DNA of 64,000 nt. Source: Microcystis panniformis FACHB-1757. Lineage in GTDB: Bacteria; Cyanobacteriota; Cyanobacteriia; Cyanobacteriales; Microcystaceae. Position 1 is the first letter of the stretch, and every line of letters begins with the position of its first letter. The position numbers and the translations under genes are program-made. The notes under the pieces are model-generated. The model worked only from the letters and a program-made list of their open reading frames with translations, did not search any database and was not told the DNA's origin. Location: NCBI RefSeq assembly GCF_001264245.1, contig NZ_CP011339.1, positions 3,534,001-3,598,000 on the forward strand, in the 5' to 3' direction. Below are positions 26,587 to 36,994 of this stretch, in pieces.

Positions 26587-26904
26587 ATGACCACAACCTA
26601 CAAAGTAGAAATTTCCCATTTAGGAACAACACAAACGATCGAAGTTAGGGAAGATCAAACTATACTAAAGGCAGCCTACGATGCGGGGATTGACTTACCC
26701 AGTTCTTGCAATGCGGGCGTATGTACTACCTGCGCCGCTCAACTTTCCCAGGGTAGCGTCGAACAAGGAGAGGGCATGGGATTATCCCCCGACCTGCAAA
26801 AAGAAGGCTATGCTTTGTTATGTGTGGCCTATCCTCGCTCGGATATTAAACTGGAATCTGGCAAGGAAGAAGTAGTTTATCAACGTCAATTCGGAAAACC
26901 CTAG
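26587..26904 (+). CDS. [2Fe-2S] plant-type ferredoxin
   Basis: A 105-residue soluble electron carrier. The cluster ligands are in SSCNAGVCTTC, with the fourth Cys about 30 residues later in LLCVAYP, giving C-x4-C-x2-C-x(n)-C. The protein is slightly longer at the C-terminus than the photosynthetic PetF type, and the loop after the third Cys is different. It may therefore be one of the minor ferredoxins rather than the main acceptor of photosystem I. It is monocistronic. Confidence 0.9.
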   Translation: MTTTYKVEISHLGTTQTIEVREDQTILKAAYDAGIDLPSSCNAGVCTTCAAQLSQGSVEQGEGMGLSPDLQKEGYALLCVAYPRSDIKLESGKEEVVYQRQFGKP

Positions 26905-26985
26905 GCCAAACTGGGGTTAAGATGACAAATTTTCGGGGGTTTCCCCCCAAAAAACCAGATTTTGAGCCAATAGAACCAGCAAACC

Positions 26986-28626
26986 CTAACTAATAGCTGA
27001 ATGCTGACTACTCAGGGAAAACTTTTCCTCTCTACCCTTAAGGGCCGCTTTCATGAAACCAGAAAAGAGAGGATGAGCTTTATTGGGACGAGAGCGAAAT
27101 TCGGGGTGAAATTGGGTAGCAATAAAGAAAGGATGTTTTGGTAGTTCGATAATTTCCACCAAACGACCATCGGGGGAAGTGCCACTCACCAGATAACCAG
27201 TCTCGAAAAAGAGACTACGATAGGCATTATTGAACTCGTAACGGTGACGATGGCGCTCATAGATAACCTCCTGACCGTAGAGGGAGAAAGCTAGACTATC
27301 GGGATTTAAACGACAGGGATAGAGACCTAAGCGCATTGTTCCCCCTAAATCCACCACATCTGCCTGTTCTGGCAGTAAATTAATCACCGGATTGGGTGTA
27401 TCCTCTTCAAATTCGGAACTATTGGCCCTTTCTAATCGGGCCACATTGCGACCCCATTCGATAATCGAACACTGCATCCCTAAACAGAGACCCAAGAAAG
27501 GAATATTATTGACCCTAGCATACTCGATCGCCTTAATTTTGCCATCCACACCCCTAATACCAAAACCACCTGGTACCACAATACCGTCAACACCGCTTAA
27601 ATGAGCTTCGGCCGAATCGTTATCCACATCTTCAGCACTTACCCAACGCAATTCTATCTCGCTATCAAGGGCAATAGCAGCGTGTTTAAGGGCCTCCACC
27701 ACCGAGAGATAAGCATCACCCAACTGCACATATTTCCCGACGATAGCTATCTCTAATTTTTGACTGGGGGATTGCATCTGTCGGATGAGATTTTCCCACT
27801 CCTCCAGATGGGGGTATCGGGGACCCAGGTTTAATAATTCTAGGGTTTGTTGCGCTAATCCCTCTTTTTCCAGATTAAGAGGCACTTCGTAGATACTGCT
27901 GGCATCCTGAGCAGTAATCACCGATTCCACCGGCACATCACAGAAAGCTGAGAGTTTTTCTTTTAATCCCGGTTGTAGGGGTAGATGACAACGACAGACT
28001 AACACATCCGGTTGAATACCGATCGATCTTAATTCCTTGACCGAGTGTTGCGTCGGTTTAGTTTTCATCTCCTTCGCGGCCGGAATCCAAGGAATTAGGG
28101 TAACGTGCATATAAATCACGTTATTTCGACCCACATCCTTCCTAAATTGCCTAATTGCTTCTAAAAAAGGCAAGGATTCGATATCTCCCACCGTACCACC
28201 AATTTCTGTGATGACAATATCGGGGTTGGTATCTTTGGCCACCCGAAGAATCCTTTCCTTGATTTCGTTGGTAATATGGGGAATTACCTGCACAGTTCCC
28301 CCCATATAAGCACCACGGCGCTCTTTATTCAATACAGCTTGATAAATCGAGCCAGTAGTCACGCTATTGAGACGGGAGAGTTCCGTATCGGTAAAACGTT
28401 CGTAGTGGCCAAGGTCGAGGTCGGTTTCGGCCCCATCATCGGTGACAAATACCTCTCCGTGTTGAAAAGGACTCATTGTACCCGGATCCACGTTGATATA
28501 GGGGTCTAATTTCAGAATTGAGACGGAATAATCCCGACTTTTTAACAATCTTCCCAAACTAGCAGCGACAATTCCTTTCCCAATACTGGAGACGACTCCC
28601 CCGGTGACAAAGACAAATTTACTCAT
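26986..28626 (-). CDS. pyrG: CTP synthase PyrG
   Basis: Makes CTP from UTP, glutamine and ATP. The N-terminal synthase domain starts FVFVTGGVVSSIGKGI with its ATP loop. The C-terminal glutamine amidotransferase domain contains the nucleophile in FLGLCLGMQ and the His/Glu pair in FHPEF. ATG 28626 gives 546 residues, a standard length. A frame extension to 28707 has no family support. Confidence 0.96.
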   Translation of the reverse strand: MSKFVFVTGGVVSSIGKGIVAASLGRLLKSRDYSVSILKLDPYINVDPGTMSPFQHGEVFVTDDGAETDLDLGHYERFTDTELSRLNSVTTGSIYQAVLNKERRGAYMGGTVQVIPHITNEIKERILRVAKDTNPDIVITEIGGTVGDIESLPFLEAIRQFRKDVGRNNVIYMHVTLIPWIPAAKEMKTKPTQHSVKELRSIGIQPDVLVCRCHLPLQPGLKEKLSAFCDVPVESVITAQDASSIYEVPLNLEKEGLAQQTLELLNLGPRYPHLEEWENLIRQMQSPSQKLEIAIVGKYVQLGDAYLSVVEALKHAAIALDSEIELRWVSAEDVDNDSAEAHLSGVDGIVVPGGFGIRGVDGKIKAIEYARVNNIPFLGLCLGMQCSIIEWGRNVARLERANSSEFEEDTPNPVINLLPEQADVVDLGGTMRLGLYPCRLNPDSLAFSLYGQEVIYERHRHRYEFNNAYRSLFFETGYLVSGTSPDGRLVEIIELPKHPFFIATQFHPEFRSRPNKAHPLFSGFMKAALKGREEKFSLSSQHSAIS

Positions 28627-28857
28627 AAAATTTTTCCTGCGATCGATTATACCTAGCAAGGGGTGAGAGTTTTCGGGATGGGGCGGTGTCATTTTCCCAG
28701 ATTTCATTATAACCGGAGGATCTATACCCCGATCCTCGTTTTAGCTCCCTCTCGAAAATCTATTAGACCACAGCCTTCAGTCACCTTCATCCCAATCATC
28801 TAAATTTTCCGCTACAATCGAGAGTACTAAGACTCAGGGATTTATAAACTACTATTC

Positions 28858-29211
28858 ATGATAGATTTTAATACTCTCGCTGAATTTTCCCGCAACTATT
28901 GCGTCTCGATTTGTGCCTTTTTAGTCCCCGCTAACTTAGTAACCACCGTTTTAACCCTTCTTTTTCTCTATTTCGGTCGTCCTACCCGTCAAGTCTTCCC
29001 CATTGCTTCCCTAGCTTTGTTGTTCGCTGTCACTATGTTTCTCCACGTCGCCACCTGGTTAATGATTGGTGTGGTTATGGCCCCCACTTTTATCCTCTTT
29101 GGACTGGGTTTAACCTGTTTTGTGATCAATCTTCAAGCCATCAGCGATCGCCAAAGCTTGGAACAGTTATTACACACCGGGGTTAATCGTCTGGCCCGCT
29201 CTTTCAACTAA
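28858..29211 (+). CDS. Conserved small membrane protein, unknown function
   Basis: A 117-residue protein with about three hydrophobic segments, the first near residues 17-39, then 48-68 and 70-90. The C-terminus is polar and basic. I do not recognise a domain. It is divergent from pyrG and precedes a kinase gene by 230 bases. A GGCTGAA/TTCAGCC hairpin (29262-29280) lies downstream, without a clean T-tract. Probably a real gene, as the codon use and membrane pattern are regular. Confidence 0.65.
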   Translation: MIDFNTLAEFSRNYCVSICAFLVPANLVTTVLTLLFLYFGRPTRQVFPIASLALLFAVTMFLHVATWLMIGVVMAPTFILFGLGLTCFVINLQAISDRQSLEQLLHTGVNRLARSFN

Positions 29212-29441
29212 AAAAAGCACCGAGACTTCCTACCCCACCATTAAGATAACCGCCCTTATCTGGCTGAATTTTTTTCAGCCAAAGACTTGACAAACTCCAA
29301 AATTTCTGCTAACCTTGTAGTATAATGGGAATCCGTGTCAGCCTACGACCCCCCTCTTTAACTCTTTCTTAAGAATAAAAATTTTAACCCGAATTGCAGG
29401 TAGTAGCTAAACTAAGAGCAGTACCACGGGAAACGGTGATT

Positions 29442-30815
29442 ATGGAAGTTATTTGTACGCGTCCCCACTGTCCGAAACCGCGTAATCAGTGCCTAGACCT
29501 AGACGATAGCAATCTTTTAACCTCGATCGAACAGAAATATTGTACTACTTGCGGGATGCCATTAATTTTAGGGGGACGTTATTTGCCAGAACGTCTATTG
29601 GGACAAGGAGGATTTGGGGCGGCATTTTTAGCGCTAGATCGTTATAGTCCCAAAAAAGCTAAATGTGTACTCAAACAATTTCAACCTTCCTGTAATTTAA
29701 GTCCGCAAGCTTTAGAAAAAGCGAAAAATTTATTTTTTCAAGAAGCGCGGGTTTTAGAAGATTTAGGACGAGAACATCCCCAAATCCCCGATCTCTATGC
29801 TTTTTTCCCTTTAACAGTCAAGAATCAATTAACGGGAGAAGAAGAGCAATTTTTCTATCTGGCCCAGGAATATATCGATGGTAAAAACTTAGAAGAAATT
29901 CTCCAACAGCAACAAAAACCCTTTCAAGAAAGTGAAGTTAAAAACATTCTCAAAGAACTACTTCTTATCCTCAAATTTATCCATGAAAATGGTTCCATTC
30001 ACCGGGATATAAAACCATCTAACATCATGTTATCCAAAAATGGCCGCCTCTATTTACTCGATTTTGGGGCAGTAAAACAGGCGACTAATAACCCTAGTAA
30101 TACACAACAGAAATCCACAACAATTTACTCAGCTGGATTTGCTCCTCCCGAACAACAATTAGGCAATCAGGTATCGGCATCCACAGATTTATATGCCCTA
30201 GCAGCTACCTGTGTTATACTCTTAACTAATCGCGATCCTGATGATCTATACGATCCGCAAAAACAGGTCTGGAATTGGCAAAATTATGCCCCTAATATCA
30301 GTGCAGATTTAGCCCAAGTATTCAATAAAATGTTACTAGCAAATCCCCTGGATAGATTTCAATCCTGTGGAGAAGTTTTAACCGCTTTAAATACACCTCC
30401 CCCATCTCCACCACCTTCTCCAATTCCTCCATCCCCTCCAGCTTCTCCAGTTTCTCCAGTGATTAGAAAACCTTCCCGCTTTTCTCTTGGGGAAACTTTC
30501 GCTAATGCTGCCTTTACAGGATTTGAGGGGACATTATTAGTAATTGCCTTAAATAGTTTAGTTCCCTCGGCAGGAATTGTCATTGCCTTTATGATCTTAG
30601 GTGGCTTAGTTTTGGCATTATTTAAAAAAGTGATTGAGGGGAAAGATTTACCGATTCTAGCAGCAATTACCCTCGTTTTCCTGTTAATTCCGCAGCTGCA
30701 AGGAACTCTAAGTTTTCCTGAAATTGCTATCATTGCCGTGATGGCAGCCATTGGAGCCATTGCTATTACTGCCTTTTTCCGGTTAATATATCAGATAATT
30801 TTGCGTTTATTTTAA
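29442..30815 (+). CDS. Serine/threonine kinase with N-terminal zinc ribbon
   Basis: A Hanks-type kinase with a four-Cys N-terminus (ICTRPHCP and KYCTTCGMPL), a group common in cyanobacteria. ATG 29442 gives 457 residues. The kinase core has a glycine loop (LLGQGGFGAAF), Lys in CVLKQF, catalytic loop IHRDIKPSNIML and DFGAVKQ. A proline-rich linker near 325-345 leads to three or four hydrophobic helices at the C-terminus, so it is a membrane kinase. It overlaps the convergent decarboxylase gene by nine bases. Target unknown. Confidence 0.9.
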   Translation: MEVICTRPHCPKPRNQCLDLDDSNLLTSIEQKYCTTCGMPLILGGRYLPERLLGQGGFGAAFLALDRYSPKKAKCVLKQFQPSCNLSPQALEKAKNLFFQEARVLEDLGREHPQIPDLYAFFPLTVKNQLTGEEEQFFYLAQEYIDGKNLEEILQQQQKPFQESEVKNILKELLLILKFIHENGSIHRDIKPSNIMLSKNGRLYLLDFGAVKQATNNPSNTQQKSTTIYSAGFAPPEQQLGNQVSASTDLYALAATCVILLTNRDPDDLYDPQKQVWNWQNYAPNISADLAQVFNKMLLANPLDRFQSCGEVLTALNTPPPSPPPSPIPPSPPASPVSPVIRKPSRFSLGETFANAAFTGFEGTLLVIALNSLVPSAGIVIAFMILGGLVLALFKKVIEGKDLPILAAITLVFLLIPQLQGTLSFPEIAIIAVMAAIGAIAITAFFRLIYQIILRLF

Positions 30816-32246
30816 AACCCTGAAAGTTGCCAAATTATCATCACTACCGCCGGTAATCGTGCCACCGAGGTCTAAAATAGTTTGCAGATAGTCGAGGACT
30901 TCCTGAGAAATTAACTCACCCGGCATCAAAACGGGAATACCGGGGGGATAGGGACAGATAACATCAGCACTAAGACGATCGAGGGCATTTTTCCGGGATA
31001 CTATCTCTGTAGGGGCAAAAAAAGCCTTTCTAGGAGAAATAGCCAAATTTCCCGTGACTGGGGGAGGAGTCAGGGGTAAACTGGTAGAGGAAGGGGATTG
31101 AAGGGATTGAAAAGCAGTAATGAGGCGATTAATGTGTTCGCGATGATTGCCGATGGAGATGATAAAAGTAAGTTGACTGAAAGTCGGTAATTCTGCCGTG
31201 ACAGCGTATTTTTCTCGCAAAATATCGTCTATTTCGTAACCGGTTAAGCCAAAATTTTTGACAATTACCGTTAAACGAGTGCGATCGAACCAGTGACAAC
31301 CCGGGATAGAATGGGGAAAGTCCAAAACAGAGATATTAGGAATTTTATCGAGTTCTTTTCGGGCAGTAGCAGCTAAATCGAGGGTTTTGGTCAGTAAATC
31401 TAGGCCTTGCGTCGCCATTTGCTTTCTAGCACTATCAAGGGAAGCGAGAAGCAAATAACTAGGGCTAGTGGTTTGAACTAATTGTAAGGCTCGATCGACT
31501 TTTTCGGAACTAATGCGATCGCTTTTTAAGTGTAACATTGATGCTTGAGTTAAGGCCCCTAAAACCTTATGGGTGGACTGAATAGCCATATCAGCGCCGA
31601 GAGACAGGGCAGCCGGAGGTAAATCGGGATGAAAGGCAAAATGCGCCCCGTGAGCCTCATCGACGAGCAGCGGGATAGAATAATGATCGGTAATCTGGGC
31701 GATAGTTTCTAAGTCACAGCAAACCCCTTGATAGGTGGGAGAGACTACCATCACCGCTTTGGCGTCGGGATGAAGTTTCAGGGCATTTTCGAGGGATTGG
31801 GGGGTTATATTTAAATTTAGATCGATAGTGGGATTATATTCGGGATTGATAAAGATAGGCTGCGCCCCAGAGAGAATTAAGCCCGAAATTGCCGATTTAT
31901 GAATATTTCTCGCCAAAATAATTTTATCTCCCTCGCCGCAAGTGGCTAAAATCGCCGCAATAATGCCACAACTGGAGCCATTGACTAAAAACCAGCTTTT
32001 ATCTGCCCCAAATGTCTCGGCTGCTAAAATTTGCGCTTCTTTAATCACCCCCGTCGGGGCAAACAAATTATCAAGGTCGGGTAATTCGGGTAAATCGGCT
32101 TTAAAGACGCTTTTTCCCAGTAAATTACTTAAATCTTCCCCGATTCCTTCCCCCTGCTTATGCCCTGGTGCATAAAATGGTACATCTAAACTATTGACTT
32201 TTTTTTGCAGTTGTGATATCAACGGAGCGGATTCTGGCGAAGGCAT
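30807..32246 (-). CDS. Orn/Lys/Arg decarboxylase family PLP enzyme
   Basis: A 479-residue fold-type I PLP enzyme of the Orn/Lys/Arg decarboxylase group, usually involved in polyamine precursor synthesis. The PLP lysine is in STHKVLGALTQASML. The cofactor-contact region is LLVDEAHGAHFAFH and the N-terminal VPFYAPGHKQG motif is typical. It lacks the long N-terminal wing domain of enteric enzymes. Which amino acid it uses cannot be told from sequence. Its 3' end overlaps the kinase gene. Confidence 0.87.
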   Translation of the reverse strand: MPSPESAPLISQLQKKVNSLDVPFYAPGHKQGEGIGEDLSNLLGKSVFKADLPELPDLDNLFAPTGVIKEAQILAAETFGADKSWFLVNGSSCGIIAAILATCGEGDKIILARNIHKSAISGLILSGAQPIFINPEYNPTIDLNLNITPQSLENALKLHPDAKAVMVVSPTYQGVCCDLETIAQITDHYSIPLLVDEAHGAHFAFHPDLPPAALSLGADMAIQSTHKVLGALTQASMLHLKSDRISSEKVDRALQLVQTTSPSYLLLASLDSARKQMATQGLDLLTKTLDLAATARKELDKIPNISVLDFPHSIPGCHWFDRTRLTVIVKNFGLTGYEIDDILREKYAVTAELPTFSQLTFIISIGNHREHINRLITAFQSLQSPSSTSLPLTPPPVTGNLAISPRKAFFAPTEIVSRKNALDRLSADVICPYPPGIPVLMPGELISQEVLDYLQTILDLGGTITGGSDDNLATFRVLK

Positions 32247-32273
32247 TTTGGGAAGGGAGTGGGGGGTTTGTCA

Positions 32274-34103
32274 TTAACTATCTGTGCCTAACATTTGCAG
32301 TTTATATAAACTAGCGTAGAGGCCGTCTTTAGTTAATAAATCTTCATGGGTTCCCGATTCGACTAATTCCCCGCGTTTAAGGACAAGAATTCGATCGACA
32401 TCGCGAATAGTGGAGAGACGATGGGCGATAATAATAGCGGTACGATCGACTAAAATCTGTTCTAAAGCTTCTTGAATTAATACCTCTGTTCCCACGTCTA
32501 AACTAGCGGTAGCTTCATCTAAAACTAGAATTTCGGGGTTACGAATAGCGACTCTTGCAAAAGCGAGTAATTGTTTTTGTCCTCCCGATAAATTTGCGCC
32601 CCGTTCCCGTAAAAGAGTATGATAACCGTCGGGTAACTCCTCGATAAAGTGATCGATATTAGTTAATTTAGCCGCTGCCTTAACTTGCTCAAAATCATAA
32701 TTTTCTCCTAAAGTAATATTGCGAGTAACATCTCCAGCAAAGAGAAAAGTTTCTTGGAGAATGACACCGATATAACGTCTTAATTCCGCTTGGGGAAGAT
32801 AACGGATATCGATACCATCCACTAGAATTCTGCCCTTACTCGGTTCATAAAGACGACAGAGAAGACGAATAATCGAACTTTTTCCTGCACCAGTGGGACC
32901 GACTAAAGCGACTTTTTCCCCGGGATTAATGGTAAAATTAAGACCTTTAATAATATATTCATCAGGTTTATAACCAAACCAAACATTTTCAAAAATAATC
33001 TCGCCAGTTTGACGTTTTTCTGGGAAAGAAATCTCTTTATAATTGTTAGAATCTTTGATTTCAATGGGAATACTAATTAATTCCCCAATGCGCTCAATAG
33101 CAGTAAAACCCGATTGAAACATGGTAAATTTTTCGGCAAACTGACGCAGGGGATTAAAGAGACGTTGGGAGAATAAAATAAAAGCCGATAAAACCCCAAA
33201 ATCAATGGTTTTCTGGAGAACCAAAATCCCGCCTAACCATAATACTCCTGCCACGGCAATTAATCCGATCCATTCCAACGTAGCTGAGACGGCCGAATCA
33301 TAAAAAATTGTTTTATCTAGGGAGCGACGATACTGAGTATTGATAGTGCGAAACATTTCAGCGTTAAAGCGTTCGCGGCGAAATAATTGAACAATATTAA
33401 CTCCGACTACATTTTCCTGTAATTGGGCATTAAGTTTTGATAATTGCTCGCGTACTTGATAGTTAGCGCTGCGATATTGTTTTTGAAAAAAGATAATTAA
33501 AGCAGTGACAGGAAATAACATCAACACCAACAATAGAGCTAATTGCCATTGCAGGGTAAACATGGTGAGGATAATAACTAAAATATTAACCAGATCACTG
33601 ACAACTCCGATCGCCCCACTAGCAAAAACTTCTCCTAATGCTTCCACATCGCTGGTTAAACGGGTGACTAAACGTCCCACGGGAGAGCGATCAAAAAAAC
33701 TAGAGGAAAGGGAGGTAACATGGCTAAATAAATCTTCCCGGACATTAGCAGTAATTGACTGACCGACTTTCTGTACTAGATAACCTTGTGTTGTCCCTAA
33801 AATCAGTCGTAAAATAATCGAAACCGACAGGATAATAATTAGGGTGTTAATGGCTGCTGTTAAGGGCATTTGAGCCAAAAAATCCCAAGTTTGTTCCTTT
33901 TGCAAAAGGGAGACCGCTTGACCGATAATTAAGGGTTGGACTGCCCCCGTGAGAGATAGGGGAAAAAGAAGTATTAATGACCAAAATAGCAGAGCTTTTT
34001 CCTTTTTTGCGTAGGGAAATAATCTTAATAATAAGCTCCAGTCATTTTCTTTGACCGGAGGGGACACAGGGGAGGATGATAGACTCATGAAGTGATTTCC
34101 CAT
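32274..34103 (-). CDS. ABC exporter with fused membrane and ATPase domains
   Basis: A 609-residue half-transporter of the MsbA/LmrA type. Six membrane helices occupy about 30-320. The ATPase domain has Walker A GPTGAGKSS, signature NLSGGQKQ, Walker B ILVLDEA and a terminal H-loop (IIIAHRLST). It probably works as a homodimer exporting lipids or hydrophobic compounds. ATG 34088 (604 residues) is an alternative start. It lies 27 bases after the start of the decarboxylase gene on the same strand, so the two may be co-transcribed. Confidence 0.92.
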   Translation of the reverse strand: MGNHFMSLSSSPVSPPVKENDWSLLLRLFPYAKKEKALLFWSLILLFPLSLTGAVQPLIIGQAVSLLQKEQTWDFLAQMPLTAAINTLIIILSVSIILRLILGTTQGYLVQKVGQSITANVREDLFSHVTSLSSSFFDRSPVGRLVTRLTSDVEALGEVFASGAIGVVSDLVNILVIILTMFTLQWQLALLLVLMLFPVTALIIFFQKQYRSANYQVREQLSKLNAQLQENVVGVNIVQLFRRERFNAEMFRTINTQYRRSLDKTIFYDSAVSATLEWIGLIAVAGVLWLGGILVLQKTIDFGVLSAFILFSQRLFNPLRQFAEKFTMFQSGFTAIERIGELISIPIEIKDSNNYKEISFPEKRQTGEIIFENVWFGYKPDEYIIKGLNFTINPGEKVALVGPTGAGKSSIIRLLCRLYEPSKGRILVDGIDIRYLPQAELRRYIGVILQETFLFAGDVTRNITLGENYDFEQVKAAAKLTNIDHFIEELPDGYHTLLRERGANLSGGQKQLLAFARVAIRNPEILVLDEATASLDVGTEVLIQEALEQILVDRTAIIIAHRLSTIRDVDRILVLKRGELVESGTHEDLLTKDGLYASLYKLQMLGTDS

Positions 34104-34128
34104 GAAATTCTGGGCAGCTGGGGAGAAA

Positions 34129-35205
34129 TTACGCCCCTATTGTTAACTTTTCTAACAGGCGATCAATCTGAAAATGTTCCCCCATTAATTCTCGAATACC
34201 AGCGACTTTTACCTGTTCCTGTAAGCGAATCTTCCCGAAGGCCTGATCGACGATTTCCACGGTACTGAGAGTATCTAAATTTACCGAGAGAATCGGTACT
34301 TCTAAATCCTCGGCCCGGCCCAAAATCAGGGGATCTGGAGAGATGGAACCGGTTAAAATTAAACAGGTGGTGGAAGTTTCTAGGGCAGCTAACTGGAGGT
34401 CTGTGCGATCGCCACCCGTAATCACGGCCATATTTTCCCCCTTGCGAAAATATTCTAAAGCGGCGTTGACATTCATCGCCCCGATCGCTAAACTTTCTAC
34501 CATCCAATCTAAACGATCGGGCCGACATAATACTTTGGCCCCCAAAAGATGGACAATTTCCCGAACACTAATACTACGCAATAATTTACTAGCGGGTAAC
34601 AGTCCTAAAACTTCCACGCCTTGGCCCGCGAGATAGGGTTTCAGGAGGGATTGTACTTCCTCCCAATCATCGGTGGGAATATCGCTAATTACTACCCCCA
34701 GCAGCTGATTATTTAATTCCCGTTGCGCTTTCAGCAGACTATCGGCAATCAGGGGAGAACTATAGCGGGCCACCAATAGGATCGGAGTCTGGAGAATTTT
34801 GGCCATTTCCCCCATCGATAGCTGAAAAATACTGCCTTCCCAGAGAGTCCCCGGCCCTTCGAGGAGGGTAATATCACTGTTAACTCGATCGAGATAACCA
34901 GTAAGAATATTGCCGTAGTCCTGTTGATCTGCACCTTGCAGACGTTTAGCAACGGAATCCACATCTGTATAGATCAGGGGTAAGCGCAGCTGTTCGGGGG
35001 ATAATTCTAATAATTGCCGAATAAATTCTACATCCTCATCGACCAATTGCCCATCGACGTAGCCCGGACAATTGCCCACTGGTTTGCCGTAACTTATCTC
35101 TAGTCCTTTTTGCCGCAAGAGATGCGCTAAACCGACGATAGTTCCCGATTTACCACTGAGGGGTTCCAGGGAAGAGATAAGTATAGATTTGGCTGATTTC
35201 GCCAC
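34129..35205 (-). CDS. Phosphotransacetylase-family protein with BioD-like and DRTGG domains
   Basis: A 358-residue protein. The N-terminal ~220 residues form a P-loop dethiobiotin synthetase-like fold, with a diverged phosphate loop LEPLSGKSGTIVGL. The C-terminal part contains the DRTGG domain (AVITGGDRTDLQLAAL). The same pair of domains forms the N-terminus of long bacterial phosphotransacetylases, but the catalytic transacetylase domain is absent. A regulatory or nucleotide-sensing role is plausible. It is followed on the same strand by the ABC exporter gene. Confidence 0.82.
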   Translation of the reverse strand: MAKSAKSILISSLEPLSGKSGTIVGLAHLLRQKGLEISYGKPVGNCPGYVDGQLVDEDVEFIRQLLELSPEQLRLPLIYTDVDSVAKRLQGADQQDYGNILTGYLDRVNSDITLLEGPGTLWEGSIFQLSMGEMAKILQTPILLVARYSSPLIADSLLKAQRELNNQLLGVVISDIPTDDWEEVQSLLKPYLAGQGVEVLGLLPASKLLRSISVREIVHLLGAKVLCRPDRLDWMVESLAIGAMNVNAALEYFRKGENMAVITGGDRTDLQLAALETSTTCLILTGSISPDPLILGRAEDLEVPILSVNLDTLSTVEIVDQAFGKIRLQEQVKVAGIRELMGEHFQIDRLLEKLTIGA

Positions 35206-35240
35206 GATTTGCTCCTTTTTAACCCGTAAAATCCCGAATT

Positions 35241-35618
35241 TTATTCTTCAAATCGCAGCAGTTTCCGATAAAATCCCTGCGAAAAGTCGGCTGAACCTAG
35301 CTGCTTAAAGGTTTTAATCGCATCGATAAGATATTCGATCAACTCGGCGTTAATAATCGTCATCTCATAGCTTAGGTCGGCCTGTCCTTCAAATTGTAAA
35401 CGACAACGGGTCAATTCCGAGGGCAATTTTGATACATACCAAGATGCCACAAAGGGAATCCCTTGACTGTTTTCTATGCGACGACGACCTTCTAAAGATC
35501 CGGCTTGATACAAAGCGATCGCATAGGGCAGGATACTATGTTTGTCCTTGGCATAGTAGGGCATATATACTACCACATCGGCCTTATCGGCGGGTTCTAA
35601 TTGTTCGATAGTTGGCAT
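35241..35618 (-). CDS. ebsA: Likely type IV pilus accessory protein EbsA
   Basis: A 125-residue soluble protein restricted to cyanobacteria. The pattern VVYMPYYAKDKHSILPYAI, FVASWYVSKLPSELTRCRLQ and the C-terminal FYRKLLRFEE agree with what I remember of EbsA, a cytoplasmic partner of the type IV pilus ATPase complex needed for pilus assembly and biofilm control. The identification is by memory of the sequence and moderately sure. It sits 35 bases upstream of the phosphotransacetylase-family gene and could be co-transcribed with it. Confidence 0.6.
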   Translation of the reverse strand: MPTIEQLEPADKADVVVYMPYYAKDKHSILPYAIALYQAGSLEGRRRIENSQGIPFVASWYVSKLPSELTRCRLQFEGQADLSYEMTIINAELIEYLIDAIKTFKQLGSADFSQGFYRKLLRFEE

Positions 35619-35767
35619 AATTTACTTAATTCTCTGCTTCACGGCCAAGTTACCATTGACACTGATATTTTCCATATATTTTAACCGATCGCCCCAGGAA
35701 TCTCCTGAGGGAGAAAATAGGCAGAATTGACCACCAGATCATCCTTCTATACTAAGATGTCTATCGG

Positions 35768-36994
35768 CTATAACCGGCATACTAACCCGAAAAACCGTGC
35801 CGGGGTAGGGGGAACTTGTTGGCTCGGGATTGGGACTGATAAATTCGATCGTCCCCCCATGCTGGTAATTAATTCTTTGGCGATCGCTAAACCTAATCCT
35901 GTACCCGGTATATCTCCCCCTGCTTGCACTCCCCGGTAGTGACGTTGAAAAATTCTTTCTTGATCGCTCGTCGGAATACCATAACCCGTGTCTTTAAAAA
36001 CAATTTCTACACTATTCTTAACATTATGCACCTCGACGGTGACTTTTCCGCCAGCAGGAGTATATTTGAGGGCATTATCAATTAAATTACTGAATACTTC
36101 CCGCAAACCAGGGATATTGGCCCGAATAAGTGGTATATCTTCCCCGTGAATCGTTTCTAGACTGAGATTTCTCTCTTTGGCTACCGCTTGGGCCGAAAGG
36201 AGCAGCGGATCGAGAAGATCATGGAGATCGATCGGAGTTAGTTGGCCGCTGCCAGCAGGTAAGAGAAAGGCGGTGGGGGAAGATTGCGCTTGCAGGAGAG
36301 GAATATCGACGGTGGGGTAATTTTCGCTTTCTTGCTGAATTTGTGCCTCAAATTCGGCGATTAAGTCGCGAACTCGATCGCTTTCTCTCAGGATACCAGT
36401 AATGGCGGGATCGTTACCCTCTTCGGCTAAAAGCCTTTTGAGTAGAAGTTTACCAAAGGTTTTTAAAGCGGTGAGGGGATTGCGGATTTGATGGAGAAAG
36501 GTATCGAGGCGCTGTCGTTGCCATTGTCGATAATAACGTTCTTCTCCCAATTGGCGATCGAGTACACAGGCTAAAGCGAGGGTTTGGGTGATTTTTTCCA
36601 TCTGGGTTAATTCCCAACTTTGCCAAGGTCGTTTTTCTCGGGTTGTCACCAATAATCCGATCATGCCCTCTTCATACATTAAGGGTAAAAACAAGCGATG
36701 ACCGCTGACGCTCTCCTGATTACCCCAGAGGTGGGATAAATCTTCTAACTTAACCGCAGTTAACAAGTCGGCTGCTGGTTGCTCTGGTTGTAAGGAAAGC
36801 CGCTTTTTTTGGGGAGAAGGGGGGTTAAAAGGCGGATAAACAACGACTGGGATTAAATTACTCGATAAAGGTTCAGTTAAATAAACTGCACTTCTGTCCG
36901 TTTTCATTTGCTCCCGCAAAAGTTCCATCTGTGCCTGACACAGGGCAATAAAATCATCACTCAGGGGAGTCCGGGAGGGGGAGGAGAAGGACAT
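35768..36994 (-). CDS. GAF-domain sensor histidine kinase, Hik2/CSK-like
   Basis: A soluble 408-residue histidine kinase. A GAF-like sensor domain (about 15-150) is followed by a dimerisation helix with the phospho-acceptor His168 in FLHQIRNPLTAL, and an ATPase domain with N box (EVFSNLIDNALKYT), DTGYGIP and GTGLGLAIAKEL. The H-box and layout resemble Hik2, the cyanobacterial relative of chloroplast sensor kinase, which reads plastoquinone redox or salt state; this orthology is tentative. No response regulator gene is directly adjacent. Confidence 0.85.
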   Translation of the reverse strand: MSFSSPSRTPLSDDFIALCQAQMELLREQMKTDRSAVYLTEPLSSNLIPVVVYPPFNPPSPQKKRLSLQPEQPAADLLTAVKLEDLSHLWGNQESVSGHRLFLPLMYEEGMIGLLVTTREKRPWQSWELTQMEKITQTLALACVLDRQLGEERYYRQWQRQRLDTFLHQIRNPLTALKTFGKLLLKRLLAEEGNDPAITGILRESDRVRDLIAEFEAQIQQESENYPTVDIPLLQAQSSPTAFLLPAGSGQLTPIDLHDLLDPLLLSAQAVAKERNLSLETIHGEDIPLIRANIPGLREVFSNLIDNALKYTPAGGKVTVEVHNVKNSVEIVFKDTGYGIPTSDQERIFQRHYRGVQAGGDIPGTGLGLAIAKELITSMGGRSNLSVPIPSQQVPPTPARFFGLVCRL